Shown here: one piece after another, positions 45,411-57,300 of the stretch
How the letters are laid out: each line of letters opens with the position of its first letter
Position numbering within the stretch: the stretch's first letter is position 1
Source: Plenodomus lindquistii
Lineage: Eukaryota; Ascomycota; Dothideomycetes; Pleosporales; Leptosphaeriaceae
Direction of reading: 5' to 3'
Assembly: GCA_025504975.1 (NCBI GenBank)
Contig: JANUWI010000003.1
Location: 3,162,001 to 3,226,000, forward strand
DNA length: 64,000 nt
The notes under the pieces: model-generated
Databases searched by the model: none
What the model was told of the DNA's origin: nothing
What the model saw: the letters and a program-made list of their open reading frames with translations, nothing else
Translations under genes and position numbers: made by a program

Positions 45411-46011
45411 CACGTTGATATGTCGTGGCTTGTCGAGTAGAGGTGCAATCTAGCCGAGCGTAGACCTGGGGCGTCTGTCCTGTCAGACAGCCACAGGCTC
45501 TTGCTACCACGCCGCCAGCATATAGCCGCCAATTGCGTGTGCCGGATAGCGAGCGCCGCGGGGGCTACCAGTGGCCTATCCAGATTCAGCGCTCGAGCGA
45601 TTCCAGACTATCCACAGCAGATTGCCCGTAGTGGTAGTGCCTCTTGCAAAGCTATCCTTCTGTGCATGGGGAGCCCGCCTTCTGCTTCGAGCCGTCTCCA
45701 CCAAACAGGCGCGGGCGGAGGTCCATGCCTGGCTAGGTCTATCTACACAGTACTTGATCAAGGCCGTCGCTCCCATTGCGCCTGCTCTCTCCTGCGGTTG
45801 CGCGTCTAGTCTCACATCGTGACCCTCATTTTGCACGTTACGCCTCAGCTCCACCCTCGACACGTACAAGACTGTTACTGTACACGCCAGTCACCTGCAC
45901 GAGTCGCGCATGGCCTAGGCGACAACCCGCCAATCACCCACTCATCTACCTCGAAACCGATTGGCCTCACTAACAGGGCTGCAACGGACCACCCGACAGA
46001 CATCCACGCCC

Positions 46012-47595
46012 ATGCTCTCGCTGGCCATGGCGCCCAATGCAGACTTAACAGCCCAGCTCCCGCCTGCACGCATCCCCAAGTTGAGGTACAGAAATCCTCT
46101 GCCCGCCGACCAGACTTCGCTCTCCTCACAACACTCCCAAGACTCTGGATCCGCGTCTGCTTCCGTCCAAGACCGTTCCACCACCCCGGACTCGACGCCC
46201 GCCTCAACCACGTCTCGGCCCTCGTGCGACACCGCCAGTCTGTCACCACCCAGCCTGGCTTCCACAACCTCCAGCACCGCTTCTTCGAATGGCTCCTCGA
46301 GGTCATCCAAGAAGAAGACCAAGGCGACCTCCGTCTTCAGCTTCCTGTCTCTGAAAGAGCCCTCGCAATCTGCTCTGGACCAATTTGCCGAGCAGCAGCG
46401 CAAGCAGGCTGCCGAGAAAGCATCCACCACCACGCTCCACAAAACCACCACCAACTATGCAAACCAAAAACTGCCCGCAAATGTCCCCAAAGTCAACTCC
46501 AAATGGGATGGTGTTCCCCAAGTCGTCAGGAAGAACCGTAACTCATTGGCTAGCGCTTCCTCCAAGGACGGCCGAAGCAGCGTAACGTCACGAGGCTCAT
46601 CAAGCACACATGTGAAGAGCATGCCATGGAATGACTCCAGACTCACCATCATGACGGACGGGACACGCAACCCGCCCAATTCTGTCATCTCGCCCAGGCC
46701 GTCAATTTCGAATATGACCAATGGCGGCTCACCACTCGCATCGTCGCCATCACCCACAACACTGCCCGACATCTCCTTCTACTTTCCAGACGATGAGGAC
46801 AACTCTGGCGCACCACCAAACATGTCTCCAGAAGAAAATGGACCATCGAATGAAGTCCCCCCAAGACTTTCCGACTCGACGTGGGGCACACGGTCAAGCA
46901 TAGATGAATCCTTGGATTTCAGGCCAGATTCGCCAGCCTCTTCTACCGACTCAGTCGATACTGTGGTTCGCGAAACCGCCGACACCATCTTCAGGAAGCT
47001 GAACGACCAGCCACACCAAAATCTATGGGGAGACGATGCGCACACTGCCCATAAACCAGGTGGTGGCCATGTTCCCGACTCGCATGATTTTCTCTTTGCC
47101 GATGAACAGCACGTTGTGGACAGAGAAAAGAACGATTCGCCCATGGCGGACTCACCTGTACTTCCATTACCTGCGGCGCCAGCAAGTGTTCCTTACTACG
47201 CCCCTGCTCGCCCTGTCCAGAATTTCAGTCGACCAACGTCATTCAGTGAAGTCAGGACGCAATCCCTACGATCGATGTCCATGCCTTCCTACCGAAGGAC
47301 ACCGTCAGCATCGGCTTTGCCGACGTTGTACGAGGTGTCGCTTGCTAGCAGCACCGAATCATTGGCCACCATCCGCGACAACGGCGATAGGGACGAGGAT
47401 ACGCATTCCATCGCACCCTCTACCATTGCACCATCAGAGCTTTCCAAGCACTGGTACGAGTCTCCTCGTGAGCGACTTGGTCTCGGAGGACGTCTAACGA
47501 TGAATGACGTTTCTCCGTGGGACAACCAAGGCGACGCACGAGGTAAGCCCAAGAAAAGTCGTCTGTCCATGTTTGGACTTGGCACAAGATCATGA
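46012..47595 (+). CDS. Serine-rich disordered fungal protein, unknown function
   Basis: A single exon of 527 residues from the first ATG in frame (MLSLAMAPNADLT). It is dominated by Ser, Thr, Pro and Asn with little predicted order. Short islands stand out: KKKTKATSVFSFLSLKEPSQ followed by a helix (SALDQFAEQQRKQAAEKAST), KVNSKWDGVPQ, DTIFRKLNDQPHQNLWGDD, ELSKHWYESPRERLGLGG and a basic end (KPKKSRLSMFGLGTRS). Many SP and RxxS sites suggest phosphorylation. No signal peptide, membrane segment or known domain is seen. Composition and islands resemble fungal scaffold or signalling proteins. It is clearly coding by length. Confidence 0.82.
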   Translation: MLSLAMAPNADLTAQLPPARIPKLRYRNPLPADQTSLSSQHSQDSGSASASVQDRSTTPDSTPASTTSRPSCDTASLSPPSLASTTSSTASSNGSSRSSKKKTKATSVFSFLSLKEPSQSALDQFAEQQRKQAAEKASTTTLHKTTTNYANQKLPANVPKVNSKWDGVPQVVRKNRNSLASASSKDGRSSVTSRGSSSTHVKSMPWNDSRLTIMTDGTRNPPNSVISPRPSISNMTNGGSPLASSPSPTTLPDISFYFPDDEDNSGAPPNMSPEENGPSNEVPPRLSDSTWGTRSSIDESLDFRPDSPASSTDSVDTVVRETADTIFRKLNDQPHQNLWGDDAHTAHKPGGGHVPDSHDFLFADEQHVVDREKNDSPMADSPVLPLPAAPASVPYYAPARPVQNFSRPTSFSEVRTQSLRSMSMPSYRRTPSASALPTLYEVSLASSTESLATIRDNGDRDEDTHSIAPSTIAPSELSKHWYESPRERLGLGGRLTMNDVSPWDNQGDARGKPKKSRLSMFGLGTRS

Positions 47596-49544
47596 TCTTC
47601 ATTCGAGATTAGCCATCACTGATGATCCTTGTGTGCAGTGTCTCGCGTTCCTCGTCGGCGATCAGCAGACTTCTGATTCAAACAACCTTCTGTACATTCC
47701 CCAGCGTTTGCACTTCAGCGTCCTGCATCTGTTTTTAAACTCTTCGGAGCACCATTTACTGTCCACGGCCGCTTATCAGGCTCGCACGATACTTCCCGCA
47801 TAGATACCCAGTTTACGACTCTGCGATCTTTCGCTACAATTCAAATATATACCCCCGGCATTTACTTAATCGCCCTTCTGGCGCCGCCGCAAAAGTCAAT
47901 CCGTTACCGAATTATTGTCACTTCCCAGCCTCCAAGGTCTTTCGTCATGCACGCCGAGGCGTGTGATTGTGGCTGGCAACCGCATCGAAGGCGGAGCAAG
48001 ATCCGCCCTCTACAAAGGGGCTCAACGCACGTAGCAGAAATATGTTGTGGCGTACATGGCGTGATAGTCGTCATTCATGTATGCATACTTCAATAGCTAG
48101 CTACATATATACAACGTGTACATAGATATTCTGTCCATAAACCTTAATTCCACCAGTCATGCGAGTTACGCATGCTTCAAATACGAATAATCTGATTATC
48201 CTGCAAGGGCTACGCGATAATCGCGTTACATACCTACCCCATACATCCTGGCACTCCACATGGCACTCGCACGTTTACCGCCGCTCCCTCCCTGCTGTGC
48301 CAAACTTCCTTCCCAGGGTCCGTCGAAACCATAATCCTCGATTTGGACAGAACCCAGGACGTCGTCCAAAATGGGTCATGGCTGGCGCTGGCGCTGGCGC
48401 TGGCGCGAAAGGTTTAGTCCTATAAAAGGCGCTAAAGCGGGAACAGTGCCGAAGCAAGTCGGATGATTTTAGGCATGTGTGGTTGTTGTGTGGTAGGGTG
48501 GATGAGTGATTGTTTAATATTGGTGAGAGAGGTGAAGATGTCATCATTGGCTTGATGGCTGGTGTTGTTGAAGTGGGTGAGGGAGATGGTTGACGTGGCG
48601 ATGGAGAGGGAGTAAGATACAGTTTAAATCAAATGTAGACGCACGCCTTTCTACATACATCCGTTCAGTTCAGTTCAGTCCAGTCCAGTCCAGTCCAGTC
48701 CAGTCCAGTCCAGTCCACTCTCCTTGTACATTATTGCAACATGTGTTCTTCACCCAGCAAAGATTTAACTTTATTCTCAACTCAGTTCATTCTGTTCTAT
48801 TCCTTTGAATTGGATTTTCTTAGTCTACTGTAGTTTTAGTTTTAGTTCTGGTGCTAGTTCTTAGTGCTAATGCTAGTGCTACTCCAGATCGACATTACCC
48901 ACGTGGTTGTTCGTTCGTTCCTGTTCGTATTGACACTGTCGATCTTAGACCCTTTTTTTCAAACCAGCCTGAAGTTACTCCGTGTGGAGCCAGTCCCAGG
49001 TAGATATCAAAGACCTTCGTTTCTGTGCTGATCGGAGTCGTGATTTCTGGCGTCACTTTGCAGTGGTGACAAAAGAGTTTCCTGTAGACGAGGTACCCCT
49101 TTTTCTCTGGTCTGACAGTGAGAGGCACAAAGCCTCCATCGGCCATGGCAATGTAGTGAAGCCATGTCGGTATCCTTCTAATGACTCTTTTGACTATGGA
49201 AATGTAGATCATACCTAGTTCGTAGTGGTGGCCTGCTGGTCCAGTCTTGAAGTTTACTGTAGAAGCCGATGCATTCAAATTGAGCTTGGAGGGATAGAAG
49301 TTGACTTCTGTGCTCAATGCAGACGAGGGTTGGAAACGGAGAAACTACGACACTCATCATAACAAGGAAGATAAGCTCGCTTCTATGTCTCAGGCAGTAC
49401 GCAGAACACCAACACTGTGTAAATTCATGTTTCTGGCCTAACGAAAGACCCTCCAGAGTCAAATAACGAGACATCCCGAGCATAACTCAAGACTATAGTG
49501 CAAGTACGTTTAAGATCCAGTACCAATGCGACCACTCCCTCCTC
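47596..49544. other. Intergenic 1.95 kb with pentanucleotide array
   Basis: Convergent 3' regions. It has GCTGGC hexamers near 48382-48405 and a TTCAG/TCCAG array (48664-48713). The minus frame 48895-49317 is open for 140 codons without an ATG; it might be an exon of an unresolved gene but is not accepted. Confidence 0.5.
48664..48713. repeat. TTCAG/TCCAG pentanucleotide array
   Basis: Three TTCAG units are followed by seven TCCAG units, then a broken unit TCCAC. The clean change from one variant to the other suggests expansion by slippage after a single point change. Confidence 0.9.
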
Positions 49545-50357
49545 TCAACACGGCCCCTCCCAACAAACCATCCCCAACAACTTCCCCTTAAACCCACCCT
49601 GCACATCCTCCAAACTCCCCATCTCCCCCTGTACTTTACCCCCCGAAACACACACCTGATTCCCGTACGTCTCCGGCGCCGTGGTATTGGTGTACGCCCA
49701 GCAATCACGCGTCCTATTGCCACCAAAACCAGTAGGTGAGCCTAATATTCCAGCCTAAACATGGAATGGGGAGAAGAGAAAAATCAAGAACCACTTACGC
49801 GACCAATCTACAGCTCGCTGGCCATGGAACCTCGACTTTACGTATTGTCGGACCCCTATGTGCAGTGTTAGTTCCAAGTTGTACTTACTGGGGTATTTCT
49901 TGCATGGTTGAACGAAGAGTGAAATGTCGAATAAAAGAGGTACGTACAAAGGCGTAGTGAGTAAATGACACACATTATTAATCGCTTTTACTTCTTCGCA
50001 ATGACCCGTTGTATCGCATATCTTGGTAAGATATATGGTGTGATTTGCGACTCCCGGCGTGGGAGGAGCGGGCGGTGGAGGACGAGGAGCACCCGGAGTA
50101 CCAGGCGGCGATATGCCAGGAGGCGCAGGTAGTGATGGCACAAGAGAATGTGTAGCAACGGGAACCCCAGACGTCGGCATTGCAGTAGTCACCAGCGAAA
50201 ATTTAGGTATTACTGGACTAGCCTCTGGGACAAAGTCCTTGTCTGATATAATGACCGGCTCTTGCCTCGTACTGTTAGCTATTAGTTGAGCTTGTGTGGT
50301 GTGGAGACGCGTCATGGTGACGAGAGCGATGATGATCTGTAGTGTATTGATTTTCAT
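49545..50357 (-). CDS. Secreted eight-cysteine protein with proline-rich linker
   Basis: Exons 50357-49948, 49855-49799 and 49713-49545 give 211 residues; introns are 92 and 85 nt. The start MKINTLQIIIALVTMTRL begins a signal peptide ending near TQA. Residues about 25-75 are polar. A Pro/Gly-rich linker follows (PAPPGISPPGTPGAPRPP). The C-terminal domain holds eight cysteines: CDTTGHC, NNVC, ASC, DCW, QVC, MVC and the last residue Cys211. An N-glycosylation site (NTT) is present. An even cysteine count in a secreted domain suggests four disulphides. No family is recognised; an adhesin or effector-like role is possible but not shown. Exon choice was made by frame: only this joining gives a continuous cysteine domain. 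Confidence 0.72.
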
Positions 50358-50745
50358 GGTTAGTAATGGTTAGTAAAGTGCTCTTTGTAGAAAGTATTAG
50401 AGAGTGGCGCACGCCAATTTACCAGGAAACGTGCAACTTTGAGAAGCAGGCGAGCTCTTATCCTCACTCCGTTGCGTGAAGATATGTCGACGTCACCCAA
50501 TTGTCAAAACCATGACTGTGATGTTTTTGAGATCTATATCAAGCATCAAGAAAACGTGAAGATAACATTGGCAAGAAGGTTATCAATACAACGTCAAATG
50601 TGGTTGAATTTTGTCAACTTTTGTGTACCTACAAGTGTTCTTACTTATTTATGGAGGCAAGAACACAGCCGCCAAACGCTTCATGTATGCACTCGAACCG
50701 TACAGAGTCCTCTTTTCGACCGAAGCACGCAAAGTCAACGGGAAT
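50358..50745. other. Intergenic, promoter of secreted cysteine-rich gene
   Basis: 388 bp between the Abp1-type gene's stop and the secreted gene's start. No gene seen. It is noticeably AT-richer than most intergenic parts here. Confidence 0.55.
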
Positions 50746-53568
50746 CTACGAATCTAACTCGACATAGTTGGCAGGGAAGAGACCAGATTCGCCGTTGTAG
50801 CTACCGAGCCACCAGTCCTCGTCGGGGAATTCCTGCAGATTTGTTAGCATTGTGATTCATTGATTGAAGGAGATCACTCACAAGGTTGGTAATAGTGGCG
50901 TTTTCAGGGAAGCTCAACTCATTGTCTTCCGCAGCCTCGTAGTCGTAGAGGGCAGTCGCAGTAGGGCCAGAGCTGGCAGCAGCGCTTGATGGTGGTTGAG
51001 CAACGGGTTCGGGCTCCTGGGCAGCAGCAGGGTGAGAAGGTAGAGGTGGTGCGGCAGCGCCGTCGTCATCGCCCTCAACCAACTCGACGTAGTTGGCTGG
51101 GAAGAGACCACGCTCGCCCTGGGAATTGGTGCCCATCCACCAGTCCTCGTCTACCATGTCAATGTCGGTAACGTGCTCGCCTTCACGAAGTTCAACCTCG
51201 TTGTCCTCGGCCTTCTCATAGTCGTATTGGACAACCGCGCGCTTGCCAGAACCGCCCTCTTCGTCTTGTCCTGATCCTGCTGCGGCGCCAACTGCGGCCC
51301 CAGCAACCGCTGCGGCTCCGAAAGTAGCAGCGGCAACACCAGCGGCAGCAGCGCGCGACGGGTCTTTGGCTTCGACCTGCGGTTCTGGTGAGAGATCACG
51401 TGCCTGCTGCGCCGCCTGGTCAAGCGAGCGCGTGGGCATTGGCGGTGCCCGCTCTTCCGCTGGAGACATTTCCTCAGGTTCCCGGCCACGCGACACAGGC
51501 ATAGCAAGACGGACAGGTGATCCGGCAGGCTCTGGAGATGGGCTGCGTGGCTGGCGTGGTGGCGAAGGCATGCGCTGGTGCTGCACTGCAGGCACACTGT
51601 CTTCCTCATCCGACTCTGGCTCCCTGGGACGTGTGGGTAGGCCCGGCATTGGCACGCCGCGTGCGCCGGCGTTGGGCTTGCTGGAGTTGTCGAGAGCTGG
51701 TGGGCTAGGTGCTTGCGGCTCTGGCACAGGTCGTGATGTTGGCGCACCCATTGGAGCAGCACCCGAGAAGCGATCCTTCAAGGAACCAACAGCACCAGCT
51801 GGTGGCGAGGCAGGCTCCTCCCGTTGAGGCTCACCTGTTTTTTGCTCACTGAGGTTGCTAGCCGCAGACTGACCTGTCCGGGTCGTCTGGACCGCAGCCC
51901 ATGATTTGCCTGCATAACCGCTCTGCCATCCACCTCCTCCACTCTGCTGGCTTTGTAGAGGATTCGGACGGCCAGCATCAGCAGTAGGCTTGACGGCCTC
52001 GCCACGGGCTGCCTTCTTCTCAGCCCATATCTGTGCTGGGGTCTTGCCACCCTCGTCGGCAAATGTCTTGCTGGCTGCTCCCACGATAGGCGCAGGAGGG
52101 GCAGGCTTTGCACCAAGACCTCCAGGTGTGGGAGCCTTGGTTCCAGTGAAGGCACTCGCACCGGCGAACTTATTGGCGACTTTCGGCTTGGGTAGGCTTG
52201 TCAGGCGCTCGGGCTGTGCATTGAATGCTGCTGACCGATCAGCAAGCGACCGTGGCCGCTCTTCCTCCTCCTCGGTATTGGAGGTCCCAGTAGCGGCTGG
52301 GGAGAGGCCTGACGACTGAGGTCCGGCTTGTGCCTTTGCTCGAATGGCTGCGATATCAACCTTGCCAATAGGCTCGTATGCGCCCTTTACGACTGTGGGA
52401 CGGTCGTCCTTTGCATCCTTTGCTTGCGCTCGAATCGCAGCAATGTCCACCTTTCCAACGGGCTGGTATGCGCCTTTGACTACTTCGGGGCGATCGTTTT
52501 GAGACTGCTGGGCGCGGGTGGAGTCGTCCCTGTTCGAGGTGAGCTCTGCCATGTTGACCTTTGTCGGCTGATACGCCGATGTGACTTTCTCCAGCTGCGA
52601 CCGCGAGACCTGTGGGGCATCCGCACCCCAGCCATCAGCGTCCTCAGCAGCACTGGGCGCCGGTGCGCGAGCACGTCCCAGTGGATTGAAGCCTGATCCT
52701 CCGCCCCCTGACTGTGTTGGTGTGAAGACGGGCTTCTTCGCTACGACGGGCGGCGGGCCACCAGAGGGAATGTCTGCACCGCCACCGTACTTTGCGCCCG
52801 AAGCATCCGCAACCTTCTGGACAATTTTCTCTGGTGTGAGATCTGCCTCGGACCGCGCGGTGACTTGAACGTGGTAGCCCTGAAATTATGAGTTTTGGGA
52901 ATCTTGGGCGGTGATGGGATCTGGACGCACATGAAGAAGTTTGGACACAACGGTAAGATGGCTGCCAAAGTAGCCCTTGGTCCTCTCTGGAACGCCCTCG
53001 CCGCACTGCAGGTGGCATTAGTGCTTGAGCCCAACCAGGCCCACTAGGCTAGCTTACCCATGCAATCAAGACGTTCTTGGGCAGCGACGTGTTTGGGTCC
53101 TTGACCTTGACAAAGGCAAATTGGATGCGACCATCTGAAAACTCGTCGATGAGATCGAGCAGTTCACCCTCTGCAAACAAGTCAGCAATCGTTTTCCTGA
53201 CATTGGCCTGTATGCCATGCGCCGGAGTGCAGCGTGGTGTCGAGTCCCGAGCTTGGGCTGGCACAGCATCGTGAAGCTGCAGCTGGAGCTGATGGAGCCT
53301 CCATGTGTGGCGCCAGTCTCGTGCGTGCAGGGCAATTGGGCGATGCAGAGGTAGTTCACATACCGCCAGTGCTTTGGACCTTCAACACACTCTCTTTTCC
53401 GCCATCGTGCTGAAATGCGCTGACGAGCGGGGCAGCGACTGTGAAGACAGCCCATTGCCCGTACGTGGGCGAAGCTGCCTGGGGACCGGATGGCGCCGGG
53501 GCGTTGACGACATTCTGATAGCTCTTGGTGATGTTGGCGCCGTTGCTAGAGGTGTTGAGCGTGGCCAT
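50746..53568 (-). CDS. ABP1: Abp1-type actin-binding protein (ADF-H plus two SH3)
   Basis: Exons 53568-53364, 53170-53058, 53005-52931, 52879-50882 and 50832-50746 give 825 residues; introns are 193, 52, 51 and 49 nt. It binds actin filaments at endocytic patches and recruits partners. An N-terminal ADF-homology domain occupies about residues 5-150 (LLDLIDEFSDGRIQFAFVKV, PERTKGYFGSHLTVVSKLL). Then come repeats of VVKGAYxPxGKVDIAAIRA, a long Pro/Ala region and two SH3 domains (VQYDYEKAEDNEVELREGE ... DEDWWMG; ALYDYEAAEDNELSFPENA ... DEDWWLG). An Ala-rich spacer precedes the first SH3. The last intron splits the second SH3. Yeast Abp1 has one SH3, filamentous fungi commonly two. Confidence 0.95.
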
Positions 53569-54318
53569 GTTGGTGGTGGGGGGAGAGGAAGCTGTGATGC
53601 GGTGACGGAGCGGAGAAGAGAGGAGGGAGAGAGAACTAGAGTACGGACGGAAGCTCCCCCTCTAGCAATGCAAAATGAATTGGATGGCTCGACCGGTACG
53701 CGTATTGCGTATTATGGGAGTCTTCGGATGTGCCGTGCACAGAAACTTGAAGAAGTGCGTTGGGCCTAGCAGCCGCACACGCACACGCACACGCACACAC
53801 ACACACACACGCACACACACGGACACGCACAGCGATGCATGTCCCGTCCGTCTGCTTGTCCCGCCAGCCAGCTATGTCATTACTTGGCGTCGCTGCCACC
53901 GCTGTCAGCCCCCCCGGTCACACCCTCGTCCGCTTCACCCTGCCATTGGCCCACGCTTCTTCCACCCGGTATGGCCACCTGCTTGGGCCTCCATCCTCGA
54001 GCTGCCTGGATATTCATTCCTCCCTCTCTGCACTCTGCACTCTGCACTCTGCACTTGCACAGTGCAAGACACATCTGTCGCTGCAGCGGCCCATGATATT
54101 TGTTTGTATCGCGCCCGCTGTGCCCCATCACCTGCACCATACTCAGTACACTCATCGTGCCTCGCACTTTGCTTCCTGCACCTTCCCTGCACACCGCATC
54201 CCCAGCCTCATCACCCCAACGCGCGACAACACATCACCTCCATTTCGCTCCCCATGTCTGCAGCGCTCGCGCATCGCTAGTGAAGCTTCTGTGGGCTCCG
54301 TCGCTCGCCGCGGGCGCC
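53569..54318. promoter_or_regulatory. Divergent region, Abp1-type / F-box genes
   Basis: 750 bp. A CA-rich microsatellite at about 53774-53820 (CACG/CACA) and a TGCACTC triple tandem near 54030-54055 lie here. No gene is seen. Confidence 0.6.
53774..53820. repeat. CA/CACG microsatellite
   Basis: Alternating CACACG and CACACA units about 210 bp upstream of the Abp1-type start and 500 bp upstream of the F-box gene start. Confidence 0.8.
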
Positions 54319-57300
54319 ATGTCAAGCACGGCTTCTTCGGTCGACTTCTACGAGTCGGAAGCAGCTTCTGCTACAGACGCGTCAAACGTCACGTCGTCGA
54401 CGAAGCGCAAGGCGCAGGGCCTGTCCTCTTCAGATGAGAAGAAGCGCAGGCTCGACCCGCCTGCTTGCCCGTCTTCGCGCACACCAGGGCGGTCTGATAA
54501 GATACCGCCCGAGCTGTGGCAGCATGTATTCTCCTTCTGTTCGCTTGCAGACCTCGGTCGGTTGATCCAGGTCAATCGATCTTTCCTTTACCTTCTGACA
54601 GACGTGCGTGAGGCCTCGACTTCAAAGTCGGACCATGGCCGTCTGCATCTCCTAAAGTCTGACTCGTTGTGGGCCTCTGCCCGCAACGCCCTCGCAACCA
54701 AGCCACCGAAGCCATTGCCAGGCTTCACTGAACTGCAAATGTGCCAGCTGGCTTGGTCCAAGAGATGCCAATTCTGTAACAAGCTAAATGACTTTGTGCC
54801 GGGCGAGAGAATCTGGCAGAAGGGTCCAGGTGAGGCAGGCGTGCGCACTATATGGCCATTTGCTGTCCGAACATGTGGGCCATGTCTACTCCAACGCTGC
54901 CAGACTGTAAGTCGCATTCGCACCAGGTCGACTATGGCTGACCAGCGTAGGATTCGAGCCTACTCTTCTCGGCTGCTTCAGCACTGCGCCCAGCCCTCCC
55001 ATTCGTCCTCCTTACCAATGACCACCACTACGTCACAGCCTACACGTTGCAGTCGGCAACGACCCCAGCAGACGTTGTCATCAGCAAGTACTATTACAAG
55101 CCGCACGTAGACGAAATATCGCAAGAACTTGCCGACGCGCTGAGCCGTGGGTCTGCCGCAGCCGAGGAGTGGTCAAAGGGCCTGGACGCTCGTGGCAAAG
55201 ACCGTATGCGAGTCGCGGAGAACTGGGAGCGCTGGGAAGTGAAGCATCACTGGTGGGAAGAACATCAAGAGCCAAAGCGTGCGACGTCGGCCGCGCCCTC
55301 GATAGCCGGTACATCGCACAGGGAGCCCACCAGATCCCCTCCCCACCAAGTATCATCTCCTGTGATTCATGCGCCAATCCCAGCGAGTAAGTGTACGCCC
55401 ATTGTTTTTTTTGCTAGTAGAGTTGTCTGCTCTTCTCAATGTTTCAACCGCAGCCCTTCCGTTCTAACAGCAGTAGTGCCGTCCTACCAACATGCACAAG
55501 CGAGGCCCCCGACTGTTCCACCACAGGTCTTCACCCCGCAGCCCTCTGGAAGTACCGCACCCGGCGGTAGGAACCTCCAAGATGCAAACGAGGCCAAAGC
55601 AAACCGTAAGTCGGACATCGAACGCCGGTGCCAACAAATGGATCCTCAGATTCCTCCAAACATTCTGCGCCACATGGACTCATTCAAGGCGGCCATCCAG
55701 ATCTCTCAGCCAATGACTGACCATGCGTGGAGCGTACTCCAGCCCCGCTTGCTTGCCCAACTGCCTGCTGCCCAACAAGCCGAAGCTGAACACGTGGCTC
55801 GCGTAGCTGCCCTTCCCTCAAGAACAACAGATCGCCGTCAACCGGACGTGAACTCCAAAGAGGCCAAGGAGGTCATGGACCGCGAATGGGACGAATCGCA
55901 ACGGCCTGTCCGCGACAGACTGAATGCCATCGCTGACGATTTCATCAACCAGGGCTGGGACCACGGAAGCGCAGTCACCTATGAGAACAGTCCAAAGTTC
56001 GCCGCCGACCTTCTCATCCACGTTCGGCGCACCTACTACGCCGAACGGGATCAAGCGGACGCAACACCATCCATTGTCCACACCTCTGGTCTTACTGACC
56101 TTGCAGATACTACCCCGAAGCTTGTCCTGGACAATCTCAAATGGGTCTATGACAATAAGATCAAGCCAACAACAGAGCAATTCCGCAAGGACATCTTCCT
56201 TTGTTACGGCAACGGATGCGAATCGAACACGAGGTTCTACGGCTTCGAAGGCGTCATTCAGCATTACGGTGCTAAGCATACTAACAATTTTAGTGTGGGC
56301 AATGTCGTGGTTGCTTGGAGAGAAGCGGAGTGGCCAGAAGAGACGCCATTCCATCCAGATCCTACATCTGTGAAGAATACTTACCATCATCCTTCAGCCA
56401 GCACGACAGGCCATGGCGGCTATCATAGTGGGTATTCTCGCGCAGGAACGTCAACACCGCATATGCCACCTCATATTCCGCAGGCAAGCCCAGGCCCTCA
56501 CGGCTATGGTGGCCAATACAATGGACCTTTCGCGCCACCACAGACTCCGTTTGGAGGGTTGCAAGGCTATGGATATCCGCACCAGTATGCCACACCCGGA
56601 GATGGATATGCACATCAAGCTATGGGGCCTCCCACATACGGACAGCCTGGACCGCATTCGTATTTACAATCCCCAGCCATGATCGGATCTGCCATTGCAC
56701 CACCACCAGCTGTACCACCACCTGGCCAAGGAGTACAGGAGCCCCAACCCGGCATGGGTGAAGAAACCGGCCATAGTACCAGCTCTTTTGATAAGCAAGT
56801 AAGTACCGTGATCAACCTGGCCCAGGAAATCTGGAAGCAGACCTCTGGTATCAAGGACATGCCAAATAGTCTTCGGATCTACGTCCTACTGCACCGCATC
56901 ATCTTCAGATTTCATGTGGAGTTCAATCATGAGCCCACACTAAATCATTTCATTGATGCACTCTCCAACCACGAAATGCCGAAGGCCCTGAAGCATGCTC
57001 CAGGTCTATCTTGCAAAGCTTGTCAAACAGGAGCGCTCAGCCAACATGCGAGCGCATACTATGCGAAAGCCGAAGAGCGTAGAACGTACACTGTCATAGC
57101 TCTGTTATCACATTTCAGATCTTACCATCTGCAGTTCCAACCAATGGGACCAGGTCATGGTCCAATGCCAGCTTTGGACTGGAAAGAAGATATGATTGAG
57201 TTACCTAGTGATCGCTTTATCTCTGGACTCATTCATGCTCCCGGAATGGACGACGAAAAGCTTCTCCTGATTGCAAGGATATTCCCCAACTCCTTCCCAA

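Larger units (their letters stand above)
44577..46011. other. Divergent intergenic 1.4 kb with two tandem repeats
   Basis: It contains a TAC array (44873-44909, 12 units) and four copies of CTCTGGAAA (45375-45410). The frame on + strand upstream of 46012 is open from 45961 but has no ATG. No other gene is seen. Confidence 0.55.
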
